NCBI GenBank assembly: GCA_017303355.1 | Contig: JAFLCU010000022.1 | Coordinates: 1-40,262, forward strand | Reading direction: 5' to 3' | Source: Caulobacterales bacterium | Lineage (GTDB): Bacteria; Pseudomonadota; Alphaproteobacteria; Caulobacterales; Aquidulcibacteraceae | DNA: 40,262 nt | In this document: positions 8,104-17,998 of the stretch, one piece after another | Numbering within the stretch: the stretch's first letter is position 1 | Layout: every line of letters begins with the position of its first letter | The notes under the pieces: model-generated | Seen by the model: the letters and a program-made list of their open reading frames with translations, nothing else | The model's database searches: none | What the model was told of the DNA's origin: nothing | Translations under genes and position numbers: made by a program

Positions 8104-8994
8104 TTAGCCTTGCAGCTGTGGCTTCTCCCGGATGAACTGCGACAGCAGCCACTTTTCGCCTCGTGTCGGCGCTGCGCCCTCGTGCTCGGTGCGATAATCA
8201 GGCGCGCCGGACTCATCGACATTGTAAAAATAGAGCGCATCGCCCACGCCGCCGCGCAGCTTTTTCTCGAGCCGCAAGAAATGCGTCTCGCCCGCGTCGA
8301 ATGCGTCGTTGAGATACACCAGAAACGTCAAATGCCGCTGGCCGTATTGGCTCAGCTCGGCGTTGGTTTGCGGCGATGGTTGCAGGAAATCGAAATGCGG
8401 CGCGAACGTCTGACCCGTTTGATAGCGAAACACCGACATGCGCTCGAACTGCGCGGAAGGCGCGCCGATCGTGTTGGCAATGCGCTCGCGCACGAGGATG
8501 GCGGGCAAATCCAACTCAAGCAGCGAAAACGTGCCGACGCTATTGGACCGCACGTCATCCTGCCTGGGCTTGGCCGTCAGCGGATCATAAACCAGCGCCG
8601 CGTTTTGCAATGGCCGCGCCCGCTCAATCAGCCAAGCGCATGTTGCGGCGTCCAGAAAGCCTTCCGATATGCCAATACGCGGCTGCGCCACGACGCTGCT
8701 CGTCGCACGCGGTGCCGTCCAGTCGGCAATTCGGTCGCCAACCAAAGTGAGTTGCGCCTGCGCTGAATCCGAGCCAGCGGCCGCGGCGCGCGTCAGCCAA
8801 TCCAGCGCATCGGCGATGCTGCGCTCGCGTCCATACCCCAAGGCGGCGACATTGGCGGCGAGCAGCATCGCCCCCACGTGCCCAGCCTCGGCCAGCGCCG
8901 CGCACTCCTCGGCCACGAAAAACTCATTCACCGGTCCGACGCCGCCTACCAGCGTCGCCAGCCGCGCAAAACGAGCCTCTACATTCGTCGTCAT
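8104..8994 (-). CDS. 2OG-Fe(II) oxygenase, prolyl 4-hydroxylase-like, Sel1-like N-terminus
   Basis: A 296-residue cytosolic protein with two parts. Residues 1-90 look like Sel1/TPR-type helices (ECAALAEAGHVGAMLLAANVA, DALDWLTRAAAAGSDSAQAQL). Residues 105-292 form a P4Hc-type 2-oxoglutarate/Fe(II) dioxygenase: the iron ligands are His200 and Asp202 (FAPHFDFL) and His271 (TEHEGAAP), and Lys281 (GEKWLL) is placed to bind the 2-oxoglutarate carboxylate. All catalytic residues are present, so it should be active, hydroxylating a protein, peptide or small molecule that cannot be named. It stands alone and converges on rimO. Confidence 0.88.
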   Translation of the reverse strand: MTTNVEARFARLATLVGGVGPVNEFFVAEECAALAEAGHVGAMLLAANVAALGYGRERSIADALDWLTRAAAAGSDSAQAQLTLVGDRIADWTAPRATSSVVAQPRIGISEGFLDAATCAWLIERARPLQNAALVYDPLTAKPRQDDVRSNSVGTFSLLELDLPAILVRERIANTIGAPSAQFERMSVFRYQTGQTFAPHFDFLQPSPQTNAELSQYGQRHLTFLVYLNDAFDAGETHFLRLEKKLRGGVGDALYFYNVDESGAPDYRTEHEGAAPTRGEKWLLSQFIREKPQLQG

Positions 8995-9114
8995 GGGCGC
9001 AATCTAGCAGCGGCCGAACCGCCAGCAACGCGCATCGAGGTCGGCGAATTCACGAATTTCACCGCATTCATGAAGGCCAATGACGACACCTGCAGCCTCC
9101 GGTACAACCTCGGG

Positions 9115-9672
9115 ATGTCGGTCGATACCCTTATCCAATTCGGACCAAGTATCGCGTTGCTGGCTTTCGGCGCGTGGCTCGGCATGGGGCTTCAGCGCTT
9201 CATCTGGCGCATAAGGGCGGGCGCCCGACGCAGGCGCGCGCGCTCGTATGACTACGATCAAGCTCCCACATGGGAAGCGCCGCCCGTCGAGCCTTCGCGA
9301 ACGCAGGATGCTGTCGAGCAATTGCGGATCGTGATGAACTCGGAGTTCAGCGCCCGTCCGCTTCTCAATCAAAGCGAAGTGCGCGTGTTCGAAGAACTCT
9401 GCCAGATCGTGAGCCGTTGCATGCCCGGCTGGCGCGTGATGGCGCAAGTGTCGCTTGGCGAAATCCTCCGCAGTAAGGACACCGAAGCGTTCGGGTGCAT
9501 CAATTCGAAGCGCGTCGACATGCTTTTGATCGATGAGACATGCCGACCGCGGCACGCCATCGAGTATCAAGGCGGCGCTCACTATCAGGGGAGCGCGGCA
9601 GCGCGTGACGCGGTGAAGAAGGAAGCGCTACGGAGAGCCGGGATCGGCTATCATGAGGTTGTCGCCGGCTAG
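9115..9672 (+). CDS. DUF2726 protein, cut by in-frame amber codon
   Basis: A 185-residue protein with one N-terminal membrane segment (about 6-26) followed by an arginine-rich stop-transfer stretch, and a DUF2726 domain from about residue 83. This family has a PD-(D/E)XK nuclease-like fold; Asp135 (KRVDMLLID), Glu150 (HAIEYQGGAH) and Lys168/169 fit its conserved positions. The TAG at 9670-9672 falls inside the domain: the frame continues TTPADLRQFVENLIS and more for 22 residues to TAA at 9739, and this text matches the usual last helix of the family. So the gene looks truncated by a nonsense mutation, or read through. An ATG 15 codons earlier is an alternative start. Confidence 0.75.
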   Translation: MSVDTLIQFGPSIALLAFGAWLGMGLQRFIWRIRAGARRRRARSYDYDQAPTWEAPPVEPSRTQDAVEQLRIVMNSEFSARPLLNQSEVRVFEELCQIVSRCMPGWRVMAQVSLGEILRSKDTEAFGCINSKRVDMLLIDETCRPRHAIEYQGGAHYQGSAAARDAVKKEALRRAGIGYHEVVAG

Positions 9673-9762
9673 ACGACGCCCGCCGATCTTCGCCAGTTCG
9701 TGGAAAATCTGATCTCAAAAACCGACGCGCCCAAACCGTAACGCGATGTCCAAACGCGCCCC

Positions 9763-10296
9763 TTATTTCTTCACCTTCGGCTCGCCGAGCGTCATGAAGA
9801 TCACCGGGCCTTCGGTCGGTGCGCGATAGACGCCGTGGCTGGCGTTCACTTTCATCGCCAGCGCCGTCATCTGCCAAGCTTCCTGCTCGGTCATCTTGAG
9901 CGACTTTTCAGTCAGTTCTTCCAGGCCGTGCTTGTCGCCGAACCAGCGTGTGCGCTCGGCGTCGTTGCGTAAACGCTGTTGCACCATCGGATGGTCCCAG
10001 CCCCAGCGGAACATCATCGTCCGCGGATTCCAGGCGCCGATGATCTGCACGGGCGCGGTCACCAGCGCGCCATCCTTACGATCGAATTGAATGATGCCAG
10101 CGTTCTGGTCCACGACCCAAGGCGCGGTATCCAGCTTCAGCTTTTTCTGCAGCCAACGCTGACGGTTCAGCAGGTCCACCCAGCTTTCCGCCCAGAAACG
10201 ATCAACATCGACGCGCTCGCCGCCCCACGGCACGAGTTCGCGTGAGGAGGCCCTTGGCTCTGGTCTTGGTTCTGCGCGACGCTTGGCGTTGAGCAT
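9763..10296 (-). CDS. Hypothetical protein, probable DUF6882
   Basis: A 177-residue soluble protein without signal peptide or membrane segment. The aromatic-rich core (APVQIIGAWNPRTMMFRWGWDHPMV) and the helical C-terminal half (EELTEKSLKMTEQEAWQMTALAMKV) resemble DUF6882 proteins, whose function is unknown. The N-terminus is basic and low in complexity (about residues 1-20), so translation may begin later. It is encoded between the DUF2726 gene (convergent) and trmJ (same strand, 155 bases upstream). Confidence 0.7.
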   Translation of the reverse strand: MLNAKRRAEPRPEPRASSRELVPWGGERVDVDRFWAESWVDLLNRQRWLQKKLKLDTAPWVVDQNAGIIQFDRKDGALVTAPVQIIGAWNPRTMMFRWGWDHPMVQQRLRNDAERTRWFGDKHGLEELTEKSLKMTEQEAWQMTALAMKVNASHGVYRAPTEGPVIFMTLGEPKVKK

Positions 10297-10451
10297 GCAG
10301 TCCCCGGCGGCGGTATGCGGGGAATGTGGATAACGAGTTCCCTTAATTCGGGAAAGACATTTCCTGCGCGTCAGCGTCGCGAGCCTCGGCGAAAGCGCAA
10401 AATGCCGGTGCGATCAAGCGCTTGGTCGCGACCCAAAAGCCGCATCATGCA

Positions 10452-11243
10452 TTATCCCGTGGGATCGTCCTTCTTGCGCCCGCCGCGCCCGATCGTCAGC
10501 GCCTTGATCACGCCGCGCAGTGTCTGCGCCTCCTGCTGGGAAAGGCGCGCACGCAGAAACAGCGCGCGTAGATTGCGCTTCATCAGCGGCGCCTTGTCGT
10601 CCGGGTGGAAAAAGCGCCCGTGTTCAAGCTCTTGCTCAAGGTGCGCAAACATCGCCTCAAGCTCGGCTTGCGTCGCTGGCGGGCTGTCGGGCGGCTGAAA
10701 CCAGGACGGCAAATCGCTCGCCTGGCGCGCTTCGGCGTAAGCGTAGCAAAACACACTCGCCGCATTGGCCAGATTGAGCGAGGCAAAACCCGGATTGACC
10801 GGCAGCGTTAGGATCGCATCGGCGCGCGCGATCTCATCCGTCTCCATTCCAGAGGCTTCCGGCCCAAACATTACGACCGCGCGTTCGCCCTTGGCCTGCG
10901 CGGCGCGGATGTTCTCCGCCGCCTGGCGCGGCCCCCAGACCGGCTTCTCCAAGCCGCGCGGCCGGGCGGACGCCGCAATCACCAACGTCGCATCCGCCAG
11001 CGCATCCTCCAGCGTCCATTCCACACGCGCGTTCTTCAGCACCACATCCGCGCCGACAGCCACGATCTCGGCTTTCGGGTTGGGCCAGCGGTCGCGCGGC
11101 GCGTAGAGCCGAAGCTGGGTCAGGCCAAAGTTCAGCATCGCCCGCGCCACCGCGCCGATGTTCTCGCCCATTTGCGGGCGCACCAGGCAGATGGCGGGCC
11201 ATTGCTCCTCGATCGGGGGCGGCATGTTGGCGGCGCGGGTCAT
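10452..11243 (-). CDS. trmJ: tRNA Cm32/Um32 methyltransferase TrmJ
   Basis: SPOUT-class enzyme that 2'-O-methylates nucleotide 32 in the anticodon loop of several tRNAs. The 263-residue product has the SpoU motifs: [13 protein letters not shown] near the N-terminus, MFGPEASGM in the middle, and [22 protein letters not shown], which forms the trefoil knot and SAM pocket. The C-terminal 90 residues are the helical extension typical of TrmJ. The ATG at 11243 follows a GACGGGG motif; the longer readable N-terminus is composed of arginine/glycine-rich noise. It is divergent from icd, with 128 bases between the starts. Confidence 0.9.
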   Translation of the reverse strand: MTRAANMPPPIEEQWPAICLVRPQMGENIGAVARAMLNFGLTQLRLYAPRDRWPNPKAEIVAVGADVVLKNARVEWTLEDALADATLVIAASARPRGLEKPVWGPRQAAENIRAAQAKGERAVVMFGPEASGMETDEIARADAILTLPVNPGFASLNLANAASVFCYAYAEARQASDLPSWFQPPDSPPATQAELEAMFAHLEQELEHGRFFHPDDKAPLMKRNLRALFLRARLSQQEAQTLRGVIKALTIGRGGRKKDDPTG

Positions 11244-11371
11244 TGCGCCCCGTCTTTTCCCATCGCGACCCGCCCCGCAAGGCCGGCGATACCACCCGCC
11301 GCAGTTTGCGCGACGCCCCTGAACTGCTACCACGCCACGCGAAATTTCCCCGGAACTGGAAGGTGCGAGCG

Positions 11372-12583
11372 ATGGCGAAGATCAAGGTGGACAATCCGGT
11401 CGTCGATATGGACGGCGATGAAATGACCCGGATCATCTGGGCGGCGATCAAAGAGCGCCTGATCCACCCCTATCTCGACATCGACCTCAAATACTACGAC
11501 CTCGGCGTCGAAAGCCGCGACGCGACCAACGACCAGATCACCATCGACGCGGCCAACGCCACCAAGCAATACGGCGTCGCCGTAAAGTGCGCGACCATCA
11601 CGCCGGACGAAGCCCGCGTGAAGGAATTCAACCTGAAGGAAATGTGGAAGAGCCCGAACGGCACGATCCGCAACATCCTCGGCGGCGTGATCTTCCGTGA
11701 ACCGATCATCTGCAAGAACGTGCCGCGCCTCGTGCCGGGCTGGACGCAGCCGATCGTCGTCGGCCGTCACGCCTTCGGCGACCAGTACCGCGCCACCGAT
11801 TTCAAATTCCCGGGCAAAGGCACGCTCACCATCAAGTTCGTCGGCGACGATGGCCAAGTGATCGAGAAGGAAGTGTTCAAGGCGCCGGGCGCCGGCGTCA
11901 CCATGGCGATGTATAACCTCGATGAGAGCATCAAGGATTTTGCCCGTGCTTCGTTCAACTACGGTCTCATGAAGGGCTGGCCGGTTTATCTCTCGACGAA
12001 GAACACGATCCTCAAAGCCTATGACGGCCGCTTCAAGGACATCTTCCAAGAAATCTTCGACGCCGAATTCAAAGCCGAATTCGACAAGCGCAAGCTCACC
12101 TACGAACACCGCCTGATCGATGACATGGTCGCCTCGGCTCTCAAGTGGTCGGGCGGCTATGTGTGGGCCTGCAAAAACTATGACGGCGACGTGCAATCCG
12201 ACACGGTTGCGCAAGGCTTCGGCTCACTGGGCCTCATGACCTCGGTGCTGATCACGCCGGACGGCAAGACGATGGAAGCGGAAGCCGCGCACGGCACCGT
12301 GACGCGCCACTACCGCCAACACCAGAAGGGCGAACCGACCAGCACGAACTCTGTCGCCTCGATCTTCGCCTGGACGCGCGGCCTCGCGCATCGCGGCAAG
12401 CTCGACAATAACCAAAAGCTGATCGATTACGCGCTGCTCATGGAGAAGATCACGGTCGACACCGTCGAAGCCGGCCAGATGACGAAGGACTTGGCGCTCC
12501 TCGTCGGCGACAAGCAATCCTGGCTCACCACCGAAGGCTTCCTCGACGCCGTCGGCGACAATCTCGACAAGGCGATGGCGTAA
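11372..12583 (+). CDS. icd: NADP-dependent isocitrate dehydrogenase
   Basis: TCA-cycle enzyme that converts isocitrate to 2-oxoglutarate with production of NADPH. The 403-residue product is of the dimeric eukaryote-like class common in alphaproteobacteria: [23 protein letters not shown] at the start, the substrate loop [13 protein letters not shown], the [16 protein letters not shown] segment and the C-terminal [18 protein letters not shown] signature. A GGAAGG motif precedes the ATG. It is divergent from trmJ, and its 3' side holds an inverted repeat that ends at the next gene's ribosome-binding site. Confidence 0.97.
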   Translation: MAKIKVDNPVVDMDGDEMTRIIWAAIKERLIHPYLDIDLKYYDLGVESRDATNDQITIDAANATKQYGVAVKCATITPDEARVKEFNLKEMWKSPNGTIRNILGGVIFREPIICKNVPRLVPGWTQPIVVGRHAFGDQYRATDFKFPGKGTLTIKFVGDDGQVIEKEVFKAPGAGVTMAMYNLDESIKDFARASFNYGLMKGWPVYLSTKNTILKAYDGRFKDIFQEIFDAEFKAEFDKRKLTYEHRLIDDMVASALKWSGGYVWACKNYDGDVQSDTVAQGFGSLGLMTSVLITPDGKTMEAEAAHGTVTRHYRQHQKGEPTSTNSVASIFAWTRGLAHRGKLDNNQKLIDYALLMEKITVDTVEAGQMTKDLALLVGDKQSWLTTEGFLDAVGDNLDKAMA

Positions 12584-12588
12584 TGCAG

Positions 12589-12692
12589 CCCGTCATTCAG
12601 CGGCGGGCGCAAGCCGAACCCGGAACCCAGGGCAAACGATGTGCGCGTGGCCCCTGGGTTCCGGATCACGCTCCGCGTGTCCGGAATGACGG
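12589..12692. repeat. Inverted repeat of the CCGGAACCCAGGG type
   Basis: Outer arms CCGTCATTC (12590-12598) and GAATGACGG (12684-12692) enclose inner arms CCGGAACCCAGGG (12620-12632) and CCCTGGGTTCCGG (12652-12664), a 13-bp perfect match. Such CGTCATTC/CCGGAACCCAGGG palindromes are a familiar intergenic type in alphaproteobacteria. It can fold into a long hairpin after icd and may terminate it or stabilise its mRNA. Confidence 0.75.
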
Positions 12693-12700
12693 AGTGAGAC

Positions 12701-13144
12701 ATGAGCTTCAACATACGAGCGCTTCGTGCGGAGGACCGGCCCAATTGGGAGCCCCTTTGGGCCGGTTATCTCGAATTCTACAACGCGACGCTCGCGCCCG
12801 AGATCACGGATGCGACCTTCGCGCGCTTCCTTGATCCCAACTCAAATCTCTTCGCGCTCGTCGCCGAACGCGAAGACGGCGCCTTGCTCGGCATCGTGCA
12901 ATGCGTACTGCACGACCACGGCTGGTCGCTGAATAAATTCTGCTACCTCGAAGACCTGTTCGTTTCAGCCGACGCGCGCGGCGCAGGCCTGGGCCGCGCG
13001 CTCATCGAAGCCGTATATGCCCGCGCCGAAGCCAATGATTGGGGCCGCGTCTATTGGCTGACACACGAAACCAACGCCACCGCGCGCAAGCTCTACGATC
13101 AAGTCGCCAGCAAGAGCGGCTTCATCCAATATCACCGGCCCTAG
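12701..13144 (+). CDS. GNAT family N-acetyltransferase
   Basis: A 147-residue single-domain GNAT enzyme that transfers an acetyl group from acetyl-CoA to an unknown amine. The acetyl-CoA pyrophosphate loop is visible as DLFVSADARGAGLGRALIEAV (about 87-107), followed by WLTHETNATARKLYDQVASKSGF, the usual motif B. The ribosome-binding site GGAG (12691-12694) overlaps the distal arm of the upstream inverted repeat, so that repeat helps form the translation start. Its stop overlaps the convergent 44-residue gene by 3 bases. Confidence 0.88.
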   Translation: MSFNIRALRAEDRPNWEPLWAGYLEFYNATLAPEITDATFARFLDPNSNLFALVAEREDGALLGIVQCVLHDHGWSLNKFCYLEDLFVSADARGAGLGRALIEAVYARAEANDWGRVYWLTHETNATARKLYDQVASKSGFIQYHRP

Positions 13145-13275
13145 CTCTTCTTGCGCTTGCCGCCCTGCAGCATCAGCCAAGCGAACAAGCCAAACGTGAG
13201 CACCAAGACAGCGCCCAGAAAGCCCAGCGCCGTCAGCGCCAGCGGATCAACATGAAGGTTCGCGATGTTCTGCAT
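13141..13275 (-). CDS. 44-residue single-pass membrane protein
   Basis: A short gene encoding 44 residues. It starts MQNIANLHVDPLALTALG, has one strong hydrophobic segment (about 12-36) rich in leucine and alanine, and ends in a basic tail GGKRKKS, which predicts a membrane anchor with its C-terminus in the cytosol. The GAGGGCGG motif three to eight bases before the ATG is a good ribosome-binding site. It overlaps the stop of the convergent GNAT gene. No family is recognised. Confidence 0.6.
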   Translation of the reverse strand: MQNIANLHVDPLALTALGFLGAVLVLTFGLFAWLMLQGGKRKKS

Positions 13276-13405
13276 GACCGCCCTCTAATTCGCGGCGGCA
13301 ATGATCCTCTCCCACCACGGAGATCGCCTTGATCGAACGCAAATCACGCTCGCGTCAGCCACGGCGATCCGCACGCGCCAGCCCACGGATGCGGTGAGCG
13401 TTCGA

Positions 13406-14287
13406 TTATTTCTTGCGAAAGTCCGGCGTCTTCCGCCACGGCCACGTATCAGGCAGATCGCGCGACACCTTGTCCGGATAGCGCGGCTCACGCTTTTCAA
13501 GGAACGACGACACACCCTCCTTCGCGTCGCCCGATTGACCGCGCGACACCATCCAGCGGCTCTCGACGCGATGCGCTTCCATCGGATGATCCGCGTCCAA
13601 CATGTCTAGCATCATGCGCCGCGTCAGCGTCACGGAGACCGGCGCGGTATTGTCGGCGATCTCGCGCGCCAGCGCACGCGCCGCCGGCAACAAATCTTCG
13701 GGCTTATGCAACGAACGGATAAGCCCGCGCTCTTTGCCCTCTTCCGTCGTGAATACGCGCCCTGTCATCGTCCATTCAAGCGCGGTTTGAATGCCGACCA
13801 AGCGCGGTAGGAAATATGAAGACAACGTCTCCGGCACGATGCCACGGCGCGCGAACACAAAGCCCATCTTCGCGCCCTCGACAGCAAGCCGAATATCCAT
13901 CGGCAGCTGCATCGTCGCGCCCACGCCAACAGCAGGGCCATTCATTGCCGCGATCACCGGCTTCAAGCTTTCATAGATGCGCATGCCGACAGTGCCGCCG
14001 CCGTCACGCTCATTGGCCGGATCGAATTTTTCACCGCGCGCCTCGGCGCGCTTTTCGTAATCGAACGTCGCGCCGCCGGAACCCAAATCAGCGCCGGCGC
14101 AAAAAGCGCGCCCCGCGCCCGTCACGATGACGACGCGCACATCGTCGTTGGCGTCGGTCTCGTCAAATGCAGCAATGATATCCCTGGCCATCCGCGGCGT
14201 GAACGCGTTCATCCGGTCAGGCCGGTTCAACGTTAGCGTGGCGATGCCGCCCTCGACATCCAGTTTGACGGTTTCGTATTCAGCCAC
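13406..14287 (-). CDS. Enoyl-CoA hydratase/isomerase (crotonase) family protein
   Basis: A 293-residue crotonase-fold protein that probably acts on an acyl-CoA thioester in fatty-acid or related breakdown. The N-terminal crotonase core (1-200) shows IATLTLNRPDRMNAFTPRM, the oxyanion-hole segments VTGAGRAFCAGADLGSG and MNGPAVGVGATMQLPMDIRLA, and the region RRGIVPETLSSYFLPRLVG, where the acidic catalytic residue of hydratases usually sits. Translation starts at GTG with GGAGGAG six bases upstream. The C-terminal 60 residues (ESRWMVSRGQSGDAKEGVSSFLEKR) are typical of hydratases. No acyl-CoA gene is adjacent, so the substrate remains open. Confidence 0.9.
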   Translation of the reverse strand: MAEYETVKLDVEGGIATLTLNRPDRMNAFTPRMARDIIAAFDETDANDDVRVVIVTGAGRAFCAGADLGSGGATFDYEKRAEARGEKFDPANERDGGGTVGMRIYESLKPVIAAMNGPAVGVGATMQLPMDIRLAVEGAKMGFVFARRGIVPETLSSYFLPRLVGIQTALEWTMTGRVFTTEEGKERGLIRSLHKPEDLLPAARALAREIADNTAPVSVTLTRRMMLDMLDADHPMEAHRVESRWMVSRGQSGDAKEGVSSFLEKREPRYPDKVSRDLPDTWPWRKTPDFRKK

Positions 14288-14355
14288 AGGCGCTCCTCCG
14301 CATTTCGGCGAAGCCTAGCACCTTTCCGTTCCGCCAAGGCAACGCCCGGCGCGCG

Positions 14356-14697
14356 TCACAGACGCAGCAATTCAACCTCGGCCGCCTGATACGGGTCGAG
14401 CCGGTAAATCAGCTGGCGGTGGATCGCCACCAACGCGCCCGCACCCCAATCCTCGATCAATTCCGCGTCGTCGCGTTCGCGTGCTTCCCATTGCGAACCG
14501 TCCTCGCAGATCAGCACCTTGCCCCGCGCCATCACCGCGTCGATGGTCGAAACCACGCCCGATTGCGCTCCAGCGCCTAATCCGACTCGGAACACGGACA
14601 GAATCGCATCACGCTGCGTATGCGTAAGCTTCGCCCAATCGAGCCGTTGAAAGATTTCCGGCCCAAGATAGGCAGCCAGCGCGTCGTTCTGAGTCAT
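14356..14697 (-). CDS. Hypothetical protein
   Basis: A 113-residue soluble protein beginning MTQNDALAAYLGPEIFQRL. I do not recognise it. It appears to have a helical first half and a strand-rich second half (GKVLICEDGSQWEARERDDAELIEDWGAGALVAIH). The ATG with GGGGA upstream is preferred over a GTG five codons earlier. It lies on the same strand as the crotonase gene but 68 bases from it. No function can be proposed. Confidence 0.65.
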   Translation of the reverse strand: MTQNDALAAYLGPEIFQRLDWAKLTHTQRDAILSVFRVGLGAGAQSGVVSTIDAVMARGKVLICEDGSQWEARERDDAELIEDWGAGALVAIHRQLIYRLDPYQAAEVELLRL

Positions 14698-14825
14698 CCC
14701 GTGTCCCCACACCGAATCGAGTCGTCCAAAAACGATTGATTTGGTTTCCGAGACGTTACTGGAGCGAGACGAACGCTATATCCGCCTTAGCGCGGCGCAC
14801 GGACCAGCGCGGCGCTCATTCAATT

Positions 14826-15338
14826 TCACAGGTCGAGACGCCAGATAAAATCGCGATCGGCGACGCGGCCCACCATGAATTTGTGCTCGCCGACATGTTC
14901 GAAGCCGTAGCGGCGGTAGAACGCCTGCGCCCGCGCGTTGTTTTCCCAAACGCTCAGATACATGGCCTTCGCGCCTTTGCCGCGCGCCCACGCCAACGCC
15001 TCATCCATCAGCGTTTGCGCGACACCCGCGCCCTTGGTGGCCGGATCGACGTAAAGCCGATGCAGCTCAAGCGCGCCGGTCGCATCGACGTCCATATCGA
15101 CAACGCCCATCTTGCAATAGCCGACGATCACGTCGTCTTGCAGCGCGAGCCGATAGCGTGTCTCCGCGTCCGCAAGCTCGGCGGCGACAACATGCGCGCG
15201 ATACTTAGCCTCGACATAGGCGGCCAGATCTTCGGGCGGATACAAATGGCCGAACGTATCCGTGAAGGTCGCCTCCGCGAACGCCGCCAGCGCTTCGGCA
15301 TCAGCCGCGTTCGCATCGCGGTAGGTATAGGCGCTCAC
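14826..15338 (-). CDS. GNAT family N-acetyltransferase, coupled to alaS
   Basis: A 170-residue GNAT enzyme. The central motif A is [31 protein letters not shown] (about 92-122), followed by [23 protein letters not shown], the classical C-terminal part; the target amine is unknown. The ATG lies inside the end of alaS with a 4-base ATGA overlap, so translation is probably coupled to alanyl-tRNA synthetase. The coupling raises the possibility of a role near translation, for example on aminoacyl or peptide amines, but that is only inference from position. Confidence 0.88.
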   Translation of the reverse strand: MSAYTYRDANAADAEALAAFAEATFTDTFGHLYPPEDLAAYVEAKYRAHVVAAELADAETRYRLALQDDVIVGYCKMGVVDMDVDATGALELHRLYVDPATKGAGVAQTLMDEALAWARGKGAKAMYLSVWENNARAQAFYRRYGFEHVGEHKFMVGRVADRDFIWRLDL

Positions 15339-17998
15339 GCCGCCAGCGCGCCTTCCAACGCCGCACGAATAGCGTCGAGCGCCTTAGGCGCCGCGGCGCC
15401 ATCCGGGCCGCCGCCTTGCGCCATCTCCGGCTTGCCGCCGCCGCCTTGCCCGCCAACGGCCGCGACACCGGCCTTCAGCAAGTCGACCGCCGAAACTTTC
15501 GCCTTCAGATCATCGGTGACGCCAACGGCGACGGCCGCCTTGCCATTCTCGACGCCGACATAAGCGATCACACCCGAGCCAATCGATTTCTTGGCCTCAT
15601 CAACCAAGCCGCGCAGCTCTTTCGTCGGCACGCCATCGAGCACACGCGCAAGCATCGAAACACCCGCGACTTGCTCCGGCCCGGCAGCGCCGCCGCCACC
15701 TGAGAGCGCCAGCTTCTTTTTCGTTTCCGTAAGTTCGCGCTCAAGCTTGCGGCGCTCGTCCTGCAATTGCGCGACGCGCTCCGGCAAATCCGCCAACGGC
15801 GCCTTAAGGCTCGCGGAGGCGATCTTAGCCAACGCCGCTTGCGCCTTGAGACGCGCCAACGCCGCCGCACCCGTCGCCGCTTCGATCCGGCGCACGCCGG
15901 AGGCCACGCCGCCCTCAGAGAGCACGGCGAACACGGCGATGTCGCCGGTGCGCTTCACGTGCGTGCCGCCGCACAATTCGACGGAATAAGCCTTGCCGTT
16001 CTTGTCGAGCGCATCGCCCAGGCGCAGCACACGCACCTGATCGCCGTATTTCTCGCCGAACAGCGCAAGCGCGCCCTCCTCGATCGCTTTCGCCGGCGCC
16101 ATCTCCTTGATCACGCCTTCGGCGTTTTGACGGATCACCGCATTCACCTCGTCCTCGACGCGCTCGATCTCATCGGCGGTCAAGGCTTGGCCGTGGCTAA
16201 AGTCGAAGCGGAAATAATCCGCCTCCACCAGCGAGCCCTTTTGCGTGACGTGCGGCCCCAGCACGTTGCGCAGCGCCGCATGCAGCAAGTGCGTGGCCGA
16301 ATGGTTCGCGCGGATTTTGCCGCGACGATCGTGATCGATCTCGAGCATCGCCTTGTCGCCCACCTTCACCGCGCCCTTTACGATGCGGCCAAGATGCACA
16401 TGCAAACTACCGGCGTGCTTTTGCGTATCTTCGACGACAAATTCGGCGCCGTTCGCGAACCTGATCAGGCCGTGATCGCCTGCTTGACCGCCGCTTTCGG
16501 CATAGAACGGCGTGCGATCGAACACGAGCGCGCCGGAAACGCCTTCGCGCAATTCGTGTTGCTCCGCGCCGCCCGCGACAATCGCCGTGACTTGCCCCGC
16601 GCCGTCTTCGGCGCCGTAGCCCAGGAATTCGTTGCCCCTGGTGCGCTCGATGATCGAAAGCCAAATCGCCGGATTGTCGCCGGCTTCGTTGCCCGTCCAG
16701 CTTTCGCGGCCGCGCTCGCGCTGGCCTTCCATCGCTTTATCGAAGCCGGGAATATCCACTTCGAGGCCACGCCCACGCAGAATGTCCTGCGTCAGATCGA
16801 GCGGAAATCCGAACGTGTCGTAAAGCTTGAACGCGACCGCGCCATCGAGCTTTTGTCCGGCGCTCACCGTTTCAAGCTCTTCTTCCAGCAGCTTCAAGCC
16901 ATTGCCCAAAGTGCGGCGGAAGCGCTCTTCCTCTTCGCGCAATTGCGCTTCGATCACCGGCTGCGCGCGCTTCAATTCGGGATAGGCGTCGCCCATCTCG
17001 GCGATGAGCGTTGGCGCCAAGCGATGCATCAGCGGCTCTTTCGCGCCGAGGATGTGCGCATGCCGCATCGCGCGGCGCATGATCCGGCGCAGCACGTAGC
17101 CGCGGCCTTCGTTCGACGGGGAAACGCCGTCGGCGATGAGGAAGCACGACGAACGCAAATGATCGGCGATAACGTTGTGGCTCGGCGCCTGCTCGCCTTG
17201 CGCCTTCGTCTTGGTGAGTTCCTCGGACGCCGCCTTCAGCGTGCGGAACAGATCGGTTTCAAACACCGAGTCCACGCCCTGCAGCACGCACGCCATGCGC
17301 TCGAGCCCCATGCCGGTATCGATCGACGGCTTCGGCAGTTTCGCGCGCGGACGATCATCGCCGAATTGCTCGTATTGCATGAACACGAGGTTCCAGAATT
17401 CGAGGAAGCGATCCCCATCCTCTTCCGGCGAACCAGGCGGGCCGCCCCAAATGTGGTCGCCGCGATCGATGAAGATTTCGGAGCACGGACCGCACGGACC
17501 CGTGTCGCCCATCGACCAGAAATTATCGCTCGTGGCGATGCGGATGATCTTGTCGTCGCTGAAACCCGCGATCTTCTTCCAAAGCCCGGCCGCTTCGTCA
17601 TCGTCGTGATAGACGGTGACGAGCAGCTTATCTTTCGGCAGACCGAGATCCTTCGTGATCAGCGTCCAGGCCGCGTCGATCGCGCCTTCCTTGAAATAAT
17701 CGCCGAACGAGAAATTCCCGAGCATCTCGAAAAAGGTGAGGTGACGTGCGGTGTAGCCGACATTGTCGAGGTCATTGTGCTTGCCACCGGCGCGCACGCA
17801 TTTCTGACTGGTCGCCGCGCGCGCATAGGGCGGCTTGGCGGCGCCGGTAAAATAATTCTTGAACTGCACCATGCCGGCGTTGACGAAAAGCAGCGTCGGG
17901 TCATCGTGCGGCACCAGCGACGACGAGCCCGGCAGCGCGTGCTCGCGCGACCTGAAAAATTCCAAAAACTGCCGACGGATGTCGTTGACGCTCGTCAT
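15335..17998 (-). CDS. alaS: Alanyl-tRNA synthetase
   Basis: Charges tRNA-Ala and clears mischarged Ser- or Gly-tRNA. The 887-residue product shows the class II aminoacylation core ([60 protein letters not shown]), the editing domain with zinc-binding HxxxH ([12 protein letters not shown]) and CGGTH motifs, and the C-Ala domain with its glycine-rich linker ([15 protein letters not shown]). The start is set at [10 protein letters not shown], the family N-terminus; the seven upstream residues are not conserved. In many relatives alaS lies just downstream of recA; here a small VOC gene sits between them. Confidence 0.97.
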   Translation of the reverse strand: MTSVNDIRRQFLEFFRSREHALPGSSSLVPHDDPTLLFVNAGMVQFKNYFTGAAKPPYARAATSQKCVRAGGKHNDLDNVGYTARHLTFFEMLGNFSFGDYFKEGAIDAAWTLITKDLGLPKDKLLVTVYHDDDEAAGLWKKIAGFSDDKIIRIATSDNFWSMGDTGPCGPCSEIFIDRGDHIWGGPPGSPEEDGDRFLEFWNLVFMQYEQFGDDRPRAKLPKPSIDTGMGLERMACVLQGVDSVFETDLFRTLKAASEELTKTKAQGEQAPSHNVIADHLRSSCFLIADGVSPSNEGRGYVLRRIMRRAMRHAHILGAKEPLMHRLAPTLIAEMGDAYPELKRAQPVIEAQLREEEERFRRTLGNGLKLLEEELETVSAGQKLDGAVAFKLYDTFGFPLDLTQDILRGRGLEVDIPGFDKAMEGQRERGRESWTGNEAGDNPAIWLSIIERTRGNEFLGYGAEDGAGQVTAIVAGGAEQHELREGVSGALVFDRTPFYAESGGQAGDHGLIRFANGAEFVVEDTQKHAGSLHVHLGRIVKGAVKVGDKAMLEIDHDRRGKIRANHSATHLLHAALRNVLGPHVTQKGSLVEADYFRFDFSHGQALTADEIERVEDEVNAVIRQNAEGVIKEMAPAKAIEEGALALFGEKYGDQVRVLRLGDALDKNGKAYSVELCGGTHVKRTGDIAVFAVLSEGGVASGVRRIEAATGAAALARLKAQAALAKIASASLKAPLADLPERVAQLQDERRKLERELTETKKKLALSGGGGAAGPEQVAGVSMLARVLDGVPTKELRGLVDEAKKSIGSGVIAYVGVENGKAAVAVGVTDDLKAKVSAVDLLKAGVAAVGGQGGGGKPEMAQGGGPDGAAAPKALDAIRAALEGALAA

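Noticed and set aside
13285..13400. A short minus-strand frame ending RRSPWWERIIAAAN between the crotonase and the 44-residue gene
   Set aside because: It looks partly protein-like but has no start codon with a ribosome-binding site and is not recognised.
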